DNA of 64,000 bases, taken from contig NC_009497.1 in assembly GCF_000063605.1 (NCBI RefSeq), positions 186,001 through 250,000 on the forward strand. Reading direction: 5' to 3'. The position numbers and the translations under genes are program-made. Positions 10,172-20,351 of this stretch are shown here, piece after piece. Origin of the DNA: Mycoplasmopsis agalactiae PG2. Its GTDB lineage: Bacteria > Bacillota_I > Bacilli_A > Mycoplasmatales > Metamycoplasmataceae. The notes under the pieces were generated by a model. That model was not told where the DNA came from. It saw only the letters and a program-made list of their open reading frames with translations, and made no database searches. Each line of letters begins with the position of its first letter. Within the stretch, counting starts at the first letter, position 1.

Positions 10172-11602
10172 CTATGATGAAGACTTTTCTAAACTTTTTA
10201 ATATATTAGGCAACAATTGCTCTCAATCTTTTTTATGAATATCATTTATGTTTCAGCTCTCAGGGGTTATAAATAACTCGGTATTTTTTGACTTAGGATC
10301 TAGTTTTAGCAAGTTGATGTAGTCTAAAAAGACATTTTTATCATATTTTCTGTTGTTTTGCTCGCCATAATTGCCAGTAGCAGTGCTAGCCAGATTCCCA
10401 CGAGTAGATTTACCAAAATCAAAAGTGTTTATATTGAAAACACTAAACTTTTCAGCTGATATTTTGGCTATAGGTTGTAGTAATTTATCTAAGTCTATAT
10501 AACCTGTTCCAATTTCACTTTCTAAAAGATTGCTTTTTCTAAATTTTATTTTCTTTACAAAATCAAAAAATTCTTTAAAGCTCATTAATTTAGGCCTATA
10601 GGCAAAATTAATGTCTATAAAGTTAAGCAAATCTCCTGATTCATTTTGGTTATAGTCCGCAGTCACACTAATATCATTTAAATTATAAAGTTTGTTAAAT
10701 TTGAATGTTAGTGCATTAACTTTTTTAGAATCAATAATAAGCGATTCTTTTTTGACATCAAAAATACCAAATTTTCTATGGTTATTTATTAGCGCGGCAT
10801 TATTGTTTTCAGGCAATTTTTTAGCATACTCATATTCTTCAATATATACTACTCTTTCTGGCACATAATTTATTGGATAGAAGTCATAAATTTCATCGTA
10901 TTTTTTGCAGCCAGTATTGACTTCTGTACGTGGCCTCGTAGATTTTTCGCGCTCCACAAACGATTCAAGCTTAACTGAATTATCATAGACATATTTTGAG
11001 AGAAAAGCAGATAAATTCTTAAAACTGCTGTTTTTTAAGTTAGGCAAATCGTTTTTAATTTCTTCATCTCAAAGTTGCTTCATATATTTAATACCACTAA
11101 AGTATATAATGTTACCAGGAGTTAATGCTGTATATGTAAGTTTTGGATTGTATTCCTTAACAACTTTTGAATTATCAATTTCTTTTAAATAAAACCAATC
11201 ATATAAGTTTATCGTGTAAATTAGGTATGAAATATATTCATTTTCTATCCCTGGAATTTCTTGATTTGCAGCATATGTAAAATTATTAATTAATTTAACA
11301 AAATTGTAGAAAACTTCTTTAAATCTATCTTTGAACTCTGACTCGGCATTAAATGAATTATATTTTCTTCCCAATATTTCTATAGTATTAGTTGATTCTA
11401 AAGTCTGTAGAATCTTTTTCTCATATAATTTAAAATCAAACAATTTAGACTGACTTTCAAAACTTTCTTCAGTGGAACTAATATAATAATCCTCGCATGA
11501 TATAGTTGATATTGAAAAAAGCACTGACATAGTTATTGCACCAAGGCAGGAAGAAATATTGGCCTTTTTGCTTAACGAAAATCGCTGTAACTTTCTAGCC
11601 AT
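10172..11602 (-). CDS. Protease-array lipoprotein, copy A
   Basis: A 476-residue predicted surface lipoprotein: MARKLQRF, hydrophobic segment, then Cys in STISCED at about residue 34. ATG 11602 follows AAGGAG with a 5-base gap; the upstream in-frame start at 11626 is less well placed. The middle contains FYNFVKLIN, ENEYISYLIYTI and RHKL/RPKLMSFKEFF-type segments, and the C terminus has NTELFITPES and LLPNILKSL. It is intact, with TGA as Trp, and about 60-70% alike by eye to copy B. No known domain is recognised. Its position behind protease remnants, and the fused unit seen elsewhere, suggest that it works with the S8 protease, perhaps as a substrate-binding partner; this is inference. Confidence 0.85.
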
Positions 11603-11664
11603 ACATTCTCCTTGAGGTGTTCTCAATATCTTTGTTTAATTTGTGGTATGTATTTTTTTCAATC
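11572..11664 (-). pseudogene. Relic of S8 protease C terminus
   Basis: Between lipoprotein copies B and A the minus strand reads WKKYIPQIKQRYWEHLKENVWLES followed by a short tail and stop, in the same relation to the copy A start as the genuine C termini of the S8 genes at 13122 and 316. The rest of the protease gene is missing, so this looks like the scar of a deletion that removed a protease between two lipoprotein genes. Confidence 0.75.
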
Positions 11665-11700
11665 ATCCCTTAGATTTATTGTATAAATTTACAACAAAAG

Positions 11701-13122
11701 TTATCTTAAACTTTTTAATATATTAGGCAACAATTCATCTCAATCTTTTTTAGAGATTTGATTTATGTCTCAACTATCAGGGGTTATAAACAACTCAGTG
11801 TTTTTTGTATTAGGGTCTAATTTAAGTAAGTTAATGTAATCTAAGAAAATATTTTTTATATATTTACCATTGTTTATTTGGCCATAGCCCCCTTCAGCAT
11901 TACTATTCATATTGCCATAAGCAGACTTACCAAAATCATAAGTGTTTATTTTCAAAACACTAAACTTGTCCGCTTTTAACTTGTTTATAGGTTCTAACAG
12001 TTTGTCTAAATCAATATAACCTATTCCAATTTCACTTTCTAAAAGATTACTTTTTCTAGATTTTATTTTCTTTATAAAATTAAAAAATTCCCTAAAGCTC
12101 ATTAATTTAGGTCTATAGGCAAAATCAATGTCTATATAGTTCAGTAAATCACTAGATTCATTTCCGTTGTATGAAGCAACTACACTAATATCAGCAAAAT
12201 TATAGAGTTTATTAAATTTGAATGTCAGAGCATTTATTTTTTCAGAATCAATAATAAGAGATTCTTTCTTAACATCAAAAATGCCAAATTTCCTGTGATT
12301 ATTTATTAGAAAAGTATTATTAATTTTAGGCAACTTTTTAGCGTATTCATATTTATCAATAAAGAAATTTAATGGATCATAATTTCGTGAGCTAAAATCA
12401 TAGTTTTCATATGTTTCCTCATTGTTGTCCTCTGTATACATAGTATTTCTTATAGTTCTTTCACGCTCTACAAATGTTTCAAGTTTAACTAAATTTTCAT
12501 AAACATCTTTTGAGAGAAAAGCTGATAAATTTTTAAAATTGTTGGTTCTTAAATTGGTTGAATCATTTTTAAACTTTTCATCTCAAAGGTGCTTCATATA
12601 TTTAAGTCCTCTAAAATATCGAATGTTGCCTGGTGTTAAAGCTGTGTATGTTTGTTTTTGATTATATTCATTTACAATTTTTGAATCATTAATTTTCTTT
12701 GAATAAAATGAGTTGTAACAGTCTATTGTATAAATTAGGTATGAAATGTATTCATTTTCAATATTTGGGATCTCCATATTTGCTGCATAGATATAACTGT
12801 TAATTAATTTAACAAAGTTGTAAAAAACATCTGTAAATCTTTTTTTGAATGCAGGATTGTCATCAAAGGTCTTATATTTATTTGTGTGACTTAATAATTT
12901 TAAGCTTTCAGTGGATCCTAAAATTTGATTAATTTTAGCTTCATACAATTTAAAGTCAAATAGTTTAAACTGTTTTTCAAATTTTCTTTCAGCATCAGTA
13001 CTATAGCGTGCACCACATGATGCAGTCGGTAATGAAGAAAGAAGAGCTATAGACATTAATCCCAAGGAGACTAAAACTCTGCTGGTTTTACTTCGTATAA
13101 ATCTGTGTAACTTTCTAGTCAT
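11701..13122 (-). CDS. Protease-array lipoprotein, copy B
   Basis: A 473-residue predicted lipoprotein with MTRKLHRF start, hydrophobic segment and Cys in PTASCGA (about residue 35). ATG 13122 follows AAGGAG at 5 bases and lies inside the 3' end of the S8 gene (52-base overlap), so translation is probably coupled to the protease. Conserved blocks shared with copies A, C and the edge copy are FDFKLYEAKI, FYNFVKLIN, NNHRKFGIFD, SEKINALTFKFN, GYIDLDKLLEP, ELFITPDS and LLPNILKSL. The frame is intact with TGA as Trp. No known domain recognised; inferred to be a partner of the adjacent protease. Confidence 0.85.
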
Positions 13123-15413
13123 ACATTCTCCTTAAGATGCTCTCAGTATTTTTGTTTAATTTGTGGTATATATTTCTTATATGGCTGCAAAGCAGGATGA
13201 GTTGCATCATAATATGAACTATTTGCATCGTTATTATCTAAGGTAATGTTATTTTTGTGTATTATATATTCTCAAAAAAGCTTTAAATATTCTTCTAATT
13301 CAGAATATCTTATATAAATTTCATAACTATCAATAGCTATAGGATAAGGTTTAAAAGCAAAGATGCGTTGAACACCAGTATTAGGTTCAGTACTATAAAT
13401 ATATTCTTTCTTTTCAATTTGATTCAAAACCTAAATTTATAAATGATTCTAATTCAGTATCTATGGAATAAAAAGGAGTCTTAATAATATTTCAGCTTGC
13501 ATCATTTAACTTTTTATATTTTATAGCACCCAATAAATCTGGTAGCCATTTATTTCTAAATCAACTTACGAATGGATTATTATCTAAAATATGTAACTGC
13601 CAATATTCAGAAAAAGATTTTTTATGCTTCCAAACAAACGTTGTGGTTCAATATCTTCATTGCACTGGGAAAGTTTCTTTATAGTAAAGTTGTCTTACAT
13701 TTTTACTTGTTATAAAGTTCTTCCCAAGTTCATGTGGGCGAGTTATTTTAATTTTTTCGCTTTCTTGGATGCTTCTCATTTTAAAATATTTGGGAATCCC
13801 AAAACCAGTTTTATTTTTAGACCTATTGGATCTTCAGTATTCATATTCAGAAGACATTTCATCAAAACCAAATTCATTCAATTTTGTTGCCTTGGTGGAT
13901 GAATAATTAGATGAGCTAGCAAGCAATAACTTAACCTTGGCAATGGATAATTCTTTATTTAATTCACCTTGAAGACGTGATACAAGTCCTGTTATTAATG
14001 GAGCAGCCTTACTTGTTCCATTAAAGTTAAATAGATAAGTCATTTTATTTCTAAACTCTTCTGAATCTTTAGTTGATTCAATGTAGTTTTTAATTTTGTA
14101 ATAATCACGTTTATAATAGTTATTTTTTGTTAGTTCTTCACTATCATTCTTGAGTGTGTCTCCAAATGCAGAAACAAGTGGATAAGTGCCATAATTATCT
14201 TTTGCATATGAGCTAAATGTAGTTGCAACATTCCTTCAATTTACTGAACCAACTGAAATAATTCCATCATGATAGTGCAAACTCTGTCAACTTGATAAAC
14301 CGTTAAACAACTTTTTCTTTCTTATCTCTAGATCTGCAAAATCCTCGAAATTAAAGGTTTTTAATCAACCGGTTTGCTCATTGAATTTTCAATTCAGGTC
14401 ACCGAGAGCATTATCTAAAATGCGTTGAATCTTGTTCACTAAATTTATGTTGCTATCTCTATCATTTTTATTTGGTCAGTATTTTTCAGAAAAACTCATT
14501 ACAGAATTAAAAAATGACTTGAATGTTTCATAAATTTTGCTAGCGGACAAATTTCCGTTTTTCATAAACTCTGTCTTATTTAAAAAATCATTGCCAATTA
14601 CTATTTTTGATAATTCATCATTATCATTTCCACTAGATTGAATTATTTTAATATCATTTTCAAGAGCAAATTGACCTATAGCTGCATATTGCTCCACAAT
14701 ATCGCTTACATTATAAATATTCTTGTTATCCTCATATGTGAAATATAAAATTGCTTTTGCTAATTGTGAAAAGAAATATTTGTATTTATAAATATCATTA
14801 ATTGACATTGTACTTCCAGCATCAGCATCAACATATACATTGCTTGATATATGGGAATTAGAATTGGTAGTTTTTCTACCAACTTGATCAAATATACTCA
14901 TTGGGCCTAAACTCATATTTATGAGTTTTACGCCATACTTGTAATATAAATTCTTGACAGCATTAACAGTGTCAACATTATTTAACGATGTGTAATAAAT
15001 TGATGCGTTTTGATTAATTCCAAAGTCTGTACCTATTATTGATGTTACTGCATATCCATGATTGCTATAGGACTTTTCATTATTAGATTTAGTAGAATGT
15101 GTTTTTATAAATTGAAATTGATCATTTTGAGAAAGTAAATAATTGCTATCAAAGTCACTTACTTCCACAATTCCAACTTTATTGTACTTGCTAGATGAGT
15201 AATTAGTAGGTCTTCTGTCTCTACCACGAACCCCTAGTTTATTATAGTAAGGGACATACATTCTAATTAATTGCTTATAATCACTCTCATCAATAGATAT
15301 AGAGCTATCTTTGTTTAACTTAACTTTATCATCAACAATTTTCAAAAGCCCAGAAACAGAAAAATTGGGGCGATGTATATTGGGCTTAAAATTAACTTAT
15401 TCAACTTATTCAT
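13071..15413 (-). pseudogene. Subtilisin-like (S8) serine protease, two frameshifts
   Basis: Starts at 15413 (MNKLNKLILSP signal peptide) and ends at 13071, 52 bases inside lipoprotein B. The catalytic core is intact over ~460 codons: VEVSDFDSN for the Asp strand, the His motif SNHGYAVTSIIG, NMSLG, QSSGNDND with the oxyanion Asn, HDGIISVGSVNW, and the Ser motif NGTSKAAPLITG. The C-terminal part is rich in aromatic residues (WTTTFVWKHKK, WFRNKWLP). Compared with 286-2585, one base is missing in a T5 run in the signal peptide (plus-strand A5 at 15360-15364), and one base is extra within about 13395-13430 near the C terminus. Either break prevents a normal product; single-base slippage would restore each. 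Confidence 0.85.
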
Positions 15414-15513
15414 AGTACTAACATAATTATAATAATATTAATAAGTATGCAAATTTATGAGTGGAAGACGATTGCCTTTATCTATTGGGAACTAAAACTG
15501 TTAAAGAAAAAGC

Positions 15514-15530
15514 ACTAGAATTAATCTAGT
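15514..15530 (-). terminator. Intrinsic terminator upstream of S8 copy 2
   Basis: On the minus strand ACTAGA / TCTAGT with a 5-base loop followed by GCTTTTTCTTT. It would end transcripts coming from lipoprotein copy C before the S8 gene. A near-identical element is at 17180-17196. Confidence 0.7.
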
Positions 15531-15579
15531 CAATTTCTCAATTTTGTATTTATCATATGCAGTTAGCTTCCTATAACCA

Positions 15580-16959
15580 CTATATATTTTCTTGCATTAT
15601 ATGCAATAAATTTTTTCAATCTTGTTCAGAAACATTGTTTAAATTTCAACTGTCCGGTGTAAGTAATAGTTGAGTGTTCATAGTTTTGGTGTCTTGATTT
15701 AACAATCCAAGATAATCTATAAAAATATTTAACTTATTTATATAACTTTCCCAATCGAAAAATTCATCATATGGTCTATTGAACTTCCGGAGTTCTAAAG
15801 GTTTTCCAAAATCTGAAGTTTCTATTGATAGAACTATAGGTTTGCTTGGATCTATGCCACTTATGTTTTTAAAAAGTTCATCCAGGTCAACAAAACCATA
15901 GGAAATTTTATCTTTTGAAAGATTTTTGCTACTAAAACTAGTTCGTTTTTTAAAATTAATAAATTCCTTAAAGCTCATTAATTTATGCCTATAAGAAAAA
16001 TTAATACTTATGTCATTAACTGGTGTTTCAGAGCCTGAGTTATATTTTATTGCATTAACACTAATATCATTTATTGAATAAGTGTTATTAAATTTAAATG
16101 TCAAAGCGTTTATGTTTTTTGAATCAATTATTAAAGTTTCCTTTTTATCATCAAAAACGCCAAACTTTCGATACTTATTTATTACAGAATAGTTGTTTAT
16201 TGTTGCAAGGAGTTCAAGATTCTTTTTATCATTGTAAACGTTAAAAGCATTGTTTTCAACTTTTATATTTTTCCCAGCATTTATAATTGCTTTGTCATCG
16301 GGCTTAACAGAGCAATCTATTGTGTCTATGTATTGATTGAGACGTGAATATAACTTAAGCAAATTTTTGTGAATATCATTAAGCATAAGATAAGACAAAT
16401 TTTGCCAGCAATTGTTATCAGCATTATTTTTGATTGCTGATTCTCTCATTGACAATTCTTTTGCATATTTAATGCCATCAAAGTAAGATAAATTGTCAAG
16501 AGTTAAAGTTTTATGAACATTTTTTGAATCATATTCTTTTGCAATTTTTGACTCTTCAATTTAATTTGAATAAAACAAATATCTGTTTTCGCCAGTATAG
16601 TACAAGTATGAAATGTATTCGTTTTCAATTCCTGGAAACTCATAATTTGGTGCATAAGTAAAACTAGATATTAGCTTAAGAAATTCACCAATTTTCTCTT
16701 TGACTTCAGGGCTATATTCCAAAACTCATTTATCACCCAAACTAAATACTTGTATTCTGTTATCAATAATCTTTCTGATTTTGCTCTCAAAAATATCAGT
16801 ATTTAAATAAATAGAGAGTTCTCTTTCATTATAGGTTCTGTAAAACATCCCACAAGATGATGAAACAAACACTGGAATACTTATAGCAAAAGGCAATGTT
16901 GATTTTATCAAAAAGGAACTGGCTCAACTTCCACTACATTTGCATAGTTTTTTATTCAT
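15580..16959 (-). pseudogene. Protease-array lipoprotein, copy C, nonsense codon
   Basis: The most divergent family member, beginning at 16959 (MNKKLCKCSG, hydrophobic segment, FVSSSCGM) after AAGGAAA, and ending at 15580. Family blocks are visible: ENEYISYLYYT, SKNINALTFKFN, RHKLMSFKEFINF, GFVDLDELF, QLLLTPDS. An in-frame TAA at 16561-16563 interrupts it where copy B has a Lys codon (YSN-stop-IEES versus YSKKIND); the frame is otherwise continuous. As written only a ~130-residue N-terminal fragment would be made. It could be a pseudogene or a source of sequence for recombination with the other copies. Confidence 0.8.
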
Positions 16960-16984
16960 ACATTTTCCTTTAAATTTAAGTTTA

Positions 16985-17068
16985 TTATCTACAACTAACA
17001 AAACAGCAGAAATAGAAAAAATAGAGTCTGTATATATGACTTAAAATTAACTTATTTGTCTTATTCAT
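16985..17068 (-). pseudogene. Relic of S8 protease N terminus
   Basis: A 27-codon reading frame beginning MNKTNKLILSHIYR, closely matching the S8 signal peptide starts at 15413 (MNKLNKLILSPIYI) and 2585 (MKRLNTLILTPILF), stops shortly before lipoprotein C. It is placed exactly where a protease gene would be expected upstream of the lipoprotein, so it is the remaining end of a deleted third protease. Confidence 0.7.
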
Positions 17069-17179
17069 AGCGCTAAAATTATAATTACATTAATAAATTT
17101 TTTAATTTATGAGTGGAATAAGTTAGTGCATTTAATTATGATATTGAAAATATAAACTATGATTTATAAATAAAAAAGT

Positions 17180-17196
17180 ACTAGAAATAATCTAGT
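17180..17196 (-). terminator. Intrinsic terminator for the gene at 17243
   Basis: Minus strand ACTAGA / TCTAGT with a 5-base loop, followed by ACTTTTTTATTT. It follows the minus-strand gene ending at 17243 and closely resembles the element at 15514, implying that the duplicated protease unit carried this terminator with it. Confidence 0.7.
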
Positions 17197-17242
17197 CACT
17201 TCTTCGATTTCTAAACAGGCCAATTTTAATAAATTTCATTTT

Positions 17243-17692
17243 TTAGCTAAGATCAGGAACAACAATAGGATATTTAATTTTGTCCATATTACTATTCATA
17301 AACCTCATTGCAGCATCGTAAATTAGCGGCGGTATGAATTGTTCCTTTTCGTCTGTGCAAACTTCAAAATAAGTATCAAACGCATCAGGTCTCATTGCAA
17401 ACATTATAGAGCAGCTTGCTTTTCTGAATGATTCTATTGTTTCTTCAGTGTATATTGATGCATCCCTATTAACTTGATTGAATAAATCCATTAGTGTTTG
17501 TGATTCATCATTTATGTGCACTAGCATAGATGAAAAGAAGTAAACTATGTCTGCATTAGCAAAAAACACAAATGCTCTATCAGACTTAGCAAAAGTTGCT
17601 TTATGTTCTAATATATTATCGTCTTTTATAACAAAAGTTGCTTTATCGTTGGTTTTAAGTTTATAGATTTTACCGATATTTATTTTTCCCAT
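17243..17692 (-). CDS. Hypothetical cytoplasmic protein
   Basis: A 149-residue protein without signal peptide or clear membrane helix. I do not recognise the family. It has no TGA codon, is acidic in its C-terminal half (FEVCTDEKEQFIPPLIYDAA), and contains two Cys and a hydrophobic middle (FVFFANADIVYFFSSMLVHI). It is a single-gene unit: a TATAAT lies 6 bases before the ATG, with no ribosome binding site, and a terminator follows at 17180-17196. It separates the protease array from mnmG. Confidence 0.75.
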   Translation of the reverse strand: MGKINIGKIYKLKTNDKATFVIKDDNILEHKATFAKSDRAFVFFANADIVYFFSSMLVHINDESQTLMDLFNQVNRDASIYTEETIESFRKASCSIMFAMRPDAFDTYFEVCTDEKEQFIPPLIYDAAMRFMNSNMDKIKYPIVVPDLS

Positions 17693-17698
17693 ACTTGG

Positions 17699-17704
17699 AT
17701 TATA
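17699..17704 (-). promoter_or_regulatory. -10 box, leaderless arrangement
   Basis: TATAAT on the minus strand exactly six bases before the ATG at 17692. Confidence 0.55.
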
Positions 17705-18012
17705 TTCTAATTGTTCAAAGTTAAATAATACTAAAATAGAATGGCAAAATACATTCGCAATGTATATTGCTTATAAATAATTAAGAGTATCATTTTTCTA
17801 ATTATTATTTTGATAATTACAAATGCTAATGATACATATATTTTAGATGCTATATTATACTTACAATGCTATAAAACAGACTTGTATGCAAAATAGTTGC
17901 CTTATATTGATAACGGCATAAATGCATAGATACTAACAATATTCTTGCTTTTCTAACATTAAGCAATTTATGTTGATATATTTATAAATAAATATATTAA
18001 AATTTATAAACT
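17705..18012. other. Intergenic region before mnmG
   Basis: About 310 AT-rich bases between divergent genes. It holds one exact dispersed motif at 17869-17879. Several TATA-like hexamers could serve as the mnmG promoter, but none has decisive spacing and there is no clear ribosome binding site before the mnmG ATG. No reading frame or RNA gene is evident. Confidence 0.5.
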
Positions 18013-19854
18013 ATGAATAAAAAATACGATGCTATTGTTATTGGTGGAGGTCATGCTGGTCTAGAAGCTGCATTTGCAATTTCACACAAAGGCCGCAACA
18101 CACTTTTATTAACTTTTAACTCTAAAAAATTAGGAATGATGCCATGTAATCCATCAATTGGTGGGCCTGCTAAAGGAATTATAACTAGAGAAATTGATGC
18201 TTTAGGCGGAATGCAGGGGCTATGAGCTGACTTAGCAACTATTCAGCTTAAGATGCTTAATCTTTCAAAAGGCCCTGCAGTTAGAGCGTTAAGAGCGCAA
18301 ATTGATAAAGAAAAGTATTCACAGCTCGCCTATGAATATGTTTTAAAGCAACCTAATTTAGAGTTATTAGAAGGTGTAGCAGAAGAAGTTATAGTTGATG
18401 AAAATGGCTATTTTAAAGGCGTTTTAGTTGAAAATATTGGTTTAATAGAAGCCAAAGTTTGTGTTATAACAACAGGCACATATATGAACTCTAGAATTCT
18501 AAGAGGCCAAGATATTACAACAAGTGGGCCTGATAATGAAAAAACAACACCTAAATTAAGTGCATCATTAGCAAAATTAGGCTTTACATTGCAAAGACTT
18601 AAAACTGGAACTCCGCCTAGAATTTATTCTGATTCAATAAACTTTGATGAAGTTGAGCAAGAGGTATTAAGCGACGTTAATATTTCTTTTTCATCACGTT
18701 CAAATTTAAAAAAGCCTAAACAAATAGCATGTTATTTAACTTATACAACCCCTGAAACTCATAGAATTATTGAAGAAAATATTCATCGCTCTCCTATGTA
18801 TTCAGGAGTAATTGAAGGAATAGGGCCAAGATATTGTCCTTCTGTTGAAGATAAAATTGTGAAGTTTCCTGATAAAGAAAGGCATCAAATTTTCTTCGAA
18901 CCCGAAACAGCGGATGGAGCAATTACGCATGTAAATGGCTTATCTACATCTATGCCAATTGATGTTCAAGAGCTAATGATTAAGTCAATTCCAGGATTAA
19001 GAAATGCTAAAGTGCAAAAATGAGCATATGCAATTGAATATGACGCACTAGATCCATTACAACTTAAAGAATCTTTAGAAACTAAACTTGTGCACAATCT
19101 TTTTACAGCTGGCCAAATTAATGGAACTAGTGGTTATGAAGAAGCAGCTGCACAAGGGCTTATAGCTGGTATTAATGCAGCTCTAAAATTAGAAGACAAA
19201 GATCCAATTGTGATTTTAAGAAATCATGGATATATTGGTGTTTTGATTGACGATTTGGTAACTAAAGGCACCAAAGAACCTTATAGAATGTTAACTTCTA
19301 GAGCTGAATATAGATTATTATTAAGAAATGACAATGCAGATGACAGATTAAGCGAATATGCCTATAATTCAGGAATGATCAGCAAAGAAGAGTATCAAAA
19401 AGTTTTAGATAAATATAAGTTAATTGACGATGAAATTCAAAGATTAAACACAACATATTTATCTGGTAAAAGCGATGTAGCATTAAAATACAACATTACA
19501 AATGGCTCAACATTATTAAACGTTATTTCTAGACCTGATGTAGACCCAAGCGACATTATTCCAAACTTTCCTTATTTAGAAGAAATAACTACAATGGTGC
19601 GTTTACATGGTTATATTGAAAAGCAAAAATCAGATGCAAATAAGGCTGTAAGGTTGGAAAATTTAAAAATTCCTGAAGATTTAAATTACCTTGATGTTAA
19701 AAATATTGCTATCGAAGCTAGACAAAAGTTTGAAAAAATTAGGCCAGCTACAATTGGTCAAGCTAGCAGAATAAGTGGAATAAATCCTGCTGATATTCAA
19801 ATGTTAATGTTTCATTTAGAATCAAGAAACAAGAAAAATTATGACCAAAATTAA
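18013..19854 (+). CDS. mnmG: tRNA uridine-5-carboxymethylaminomethyl modification enzyme MnmG
   Basis: A 613-residue FAD enzyme that, with MnmE, modifies the wobble uridine U34 of certain tRNAs. The N-terminal dinucleotide-binding motif is [12 protein letters not shown], followed by the conserved [14 protein letters not shown] with the catalytic-region Cys, and later GTPPRI, ARSPMYSG-like IHRSPMYSG, the second FAD-contact region [19 protein letters not shown], and the C-terminal tRNA-binding part ([14 protein letters not shown]). Two TGA codons are Trp (18223-18225 and 19021-19023). The stop overlaps the rlmH start by 14 bases. Confidence 0.97.
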
Positions 19855-20293
19855 AATAGTTGCTGTTGGTTCACTTAGTCCTAAATTCAAAAGTTTAGAT
19901 GAGGAATATGCTAAGCAAGTAGGTCACTTTTGCTCCTTATCATTGTCCGAACTTAAAGAATTTAGTGAAGAGAAAAATATCGAAGTTAAAAAAGAAAAAG
20001 AAACCAAATTAATTTTAGATGCCTTAATGCCTAATTCTAAAGTGATTTTGCTTTCATTAAAGGGCAAGCAAATTGATTCAATTGCCTTTTCTAAATTAAT
20101 CGAAATGAACACAAACCAGAGTTTTACCTTTATAATTGGTGGCTCTGATGGAGTATGTGAAGAGCATTTTGAAAGCGCACAAAAGTTATCTTTTTCGCAA
20201 ATGACATTTCCACACCAATTATTTAGAATCATGTTAATTGAACAAATATATAGAGCTTTTATGATTTTAAATAATAGTAAGTATCATAAATAA
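19841..20293 (+). CDS. rlmH: 23S rRNA pseudouridine-1915 N3-methyltransferase RlmH
   Basis: A 150-residue SPOUT-fold methyltransferase. The SAM-binding knot region is [11 protein letters not shown], followed by the typical C-terminal [23 protein letters not shown] and a short basic tail. It modifies helix 69 of 23S rRNA at the subunit interface. The start lies inside the mnmG 3' end, so translation is coupled. A short hairpin whose loop is the dispersed motif (20299-20309) follows the stop. Confidence 0.96.
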   Translation: MTKIKIVAVGSLSPKFKSLDEEYAKQVGHFCSLSLSELKEFSEEKNIEVKKEKETKLILDALMPNSKVILLSLKGKQIDSIAFSKLIEMNTNQSFTFIIGGSDGVCEEHFESAQKLSFSQMTFPHQLFRIMLIEQIYRAFMILNNSKYHK

Positions 20294-20337
20294 TTTGCCT
20301 GTTTTATAGGCTTATAAGTAAATTGTTCTTAAACAAT

Positions 20338-20351
20338 AGGAGGCTGTTATT
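20338..20351 (+). promoter_or_regulatory. Strong ribosome binding site before an ATT codon
   Basis: AGGAGG at 20338-20343 is followed, five bases on, by ATT (20349-20351), in frame with the MATE exporter. No ATG, GTG or TTG stands at a usable distance; the first in-frame ATG is 60 bases from the ribosome binding site. Confidence 0.55.

Noticed and set aside
10172-17068. MIB-MIP immunoglobulin capture/cleavage system
   Set aside because: The proteases are subtilisin-like S8, not DUF31, and the lipoproteins are ~475 residues and do not show a recognisable MIB pattern.
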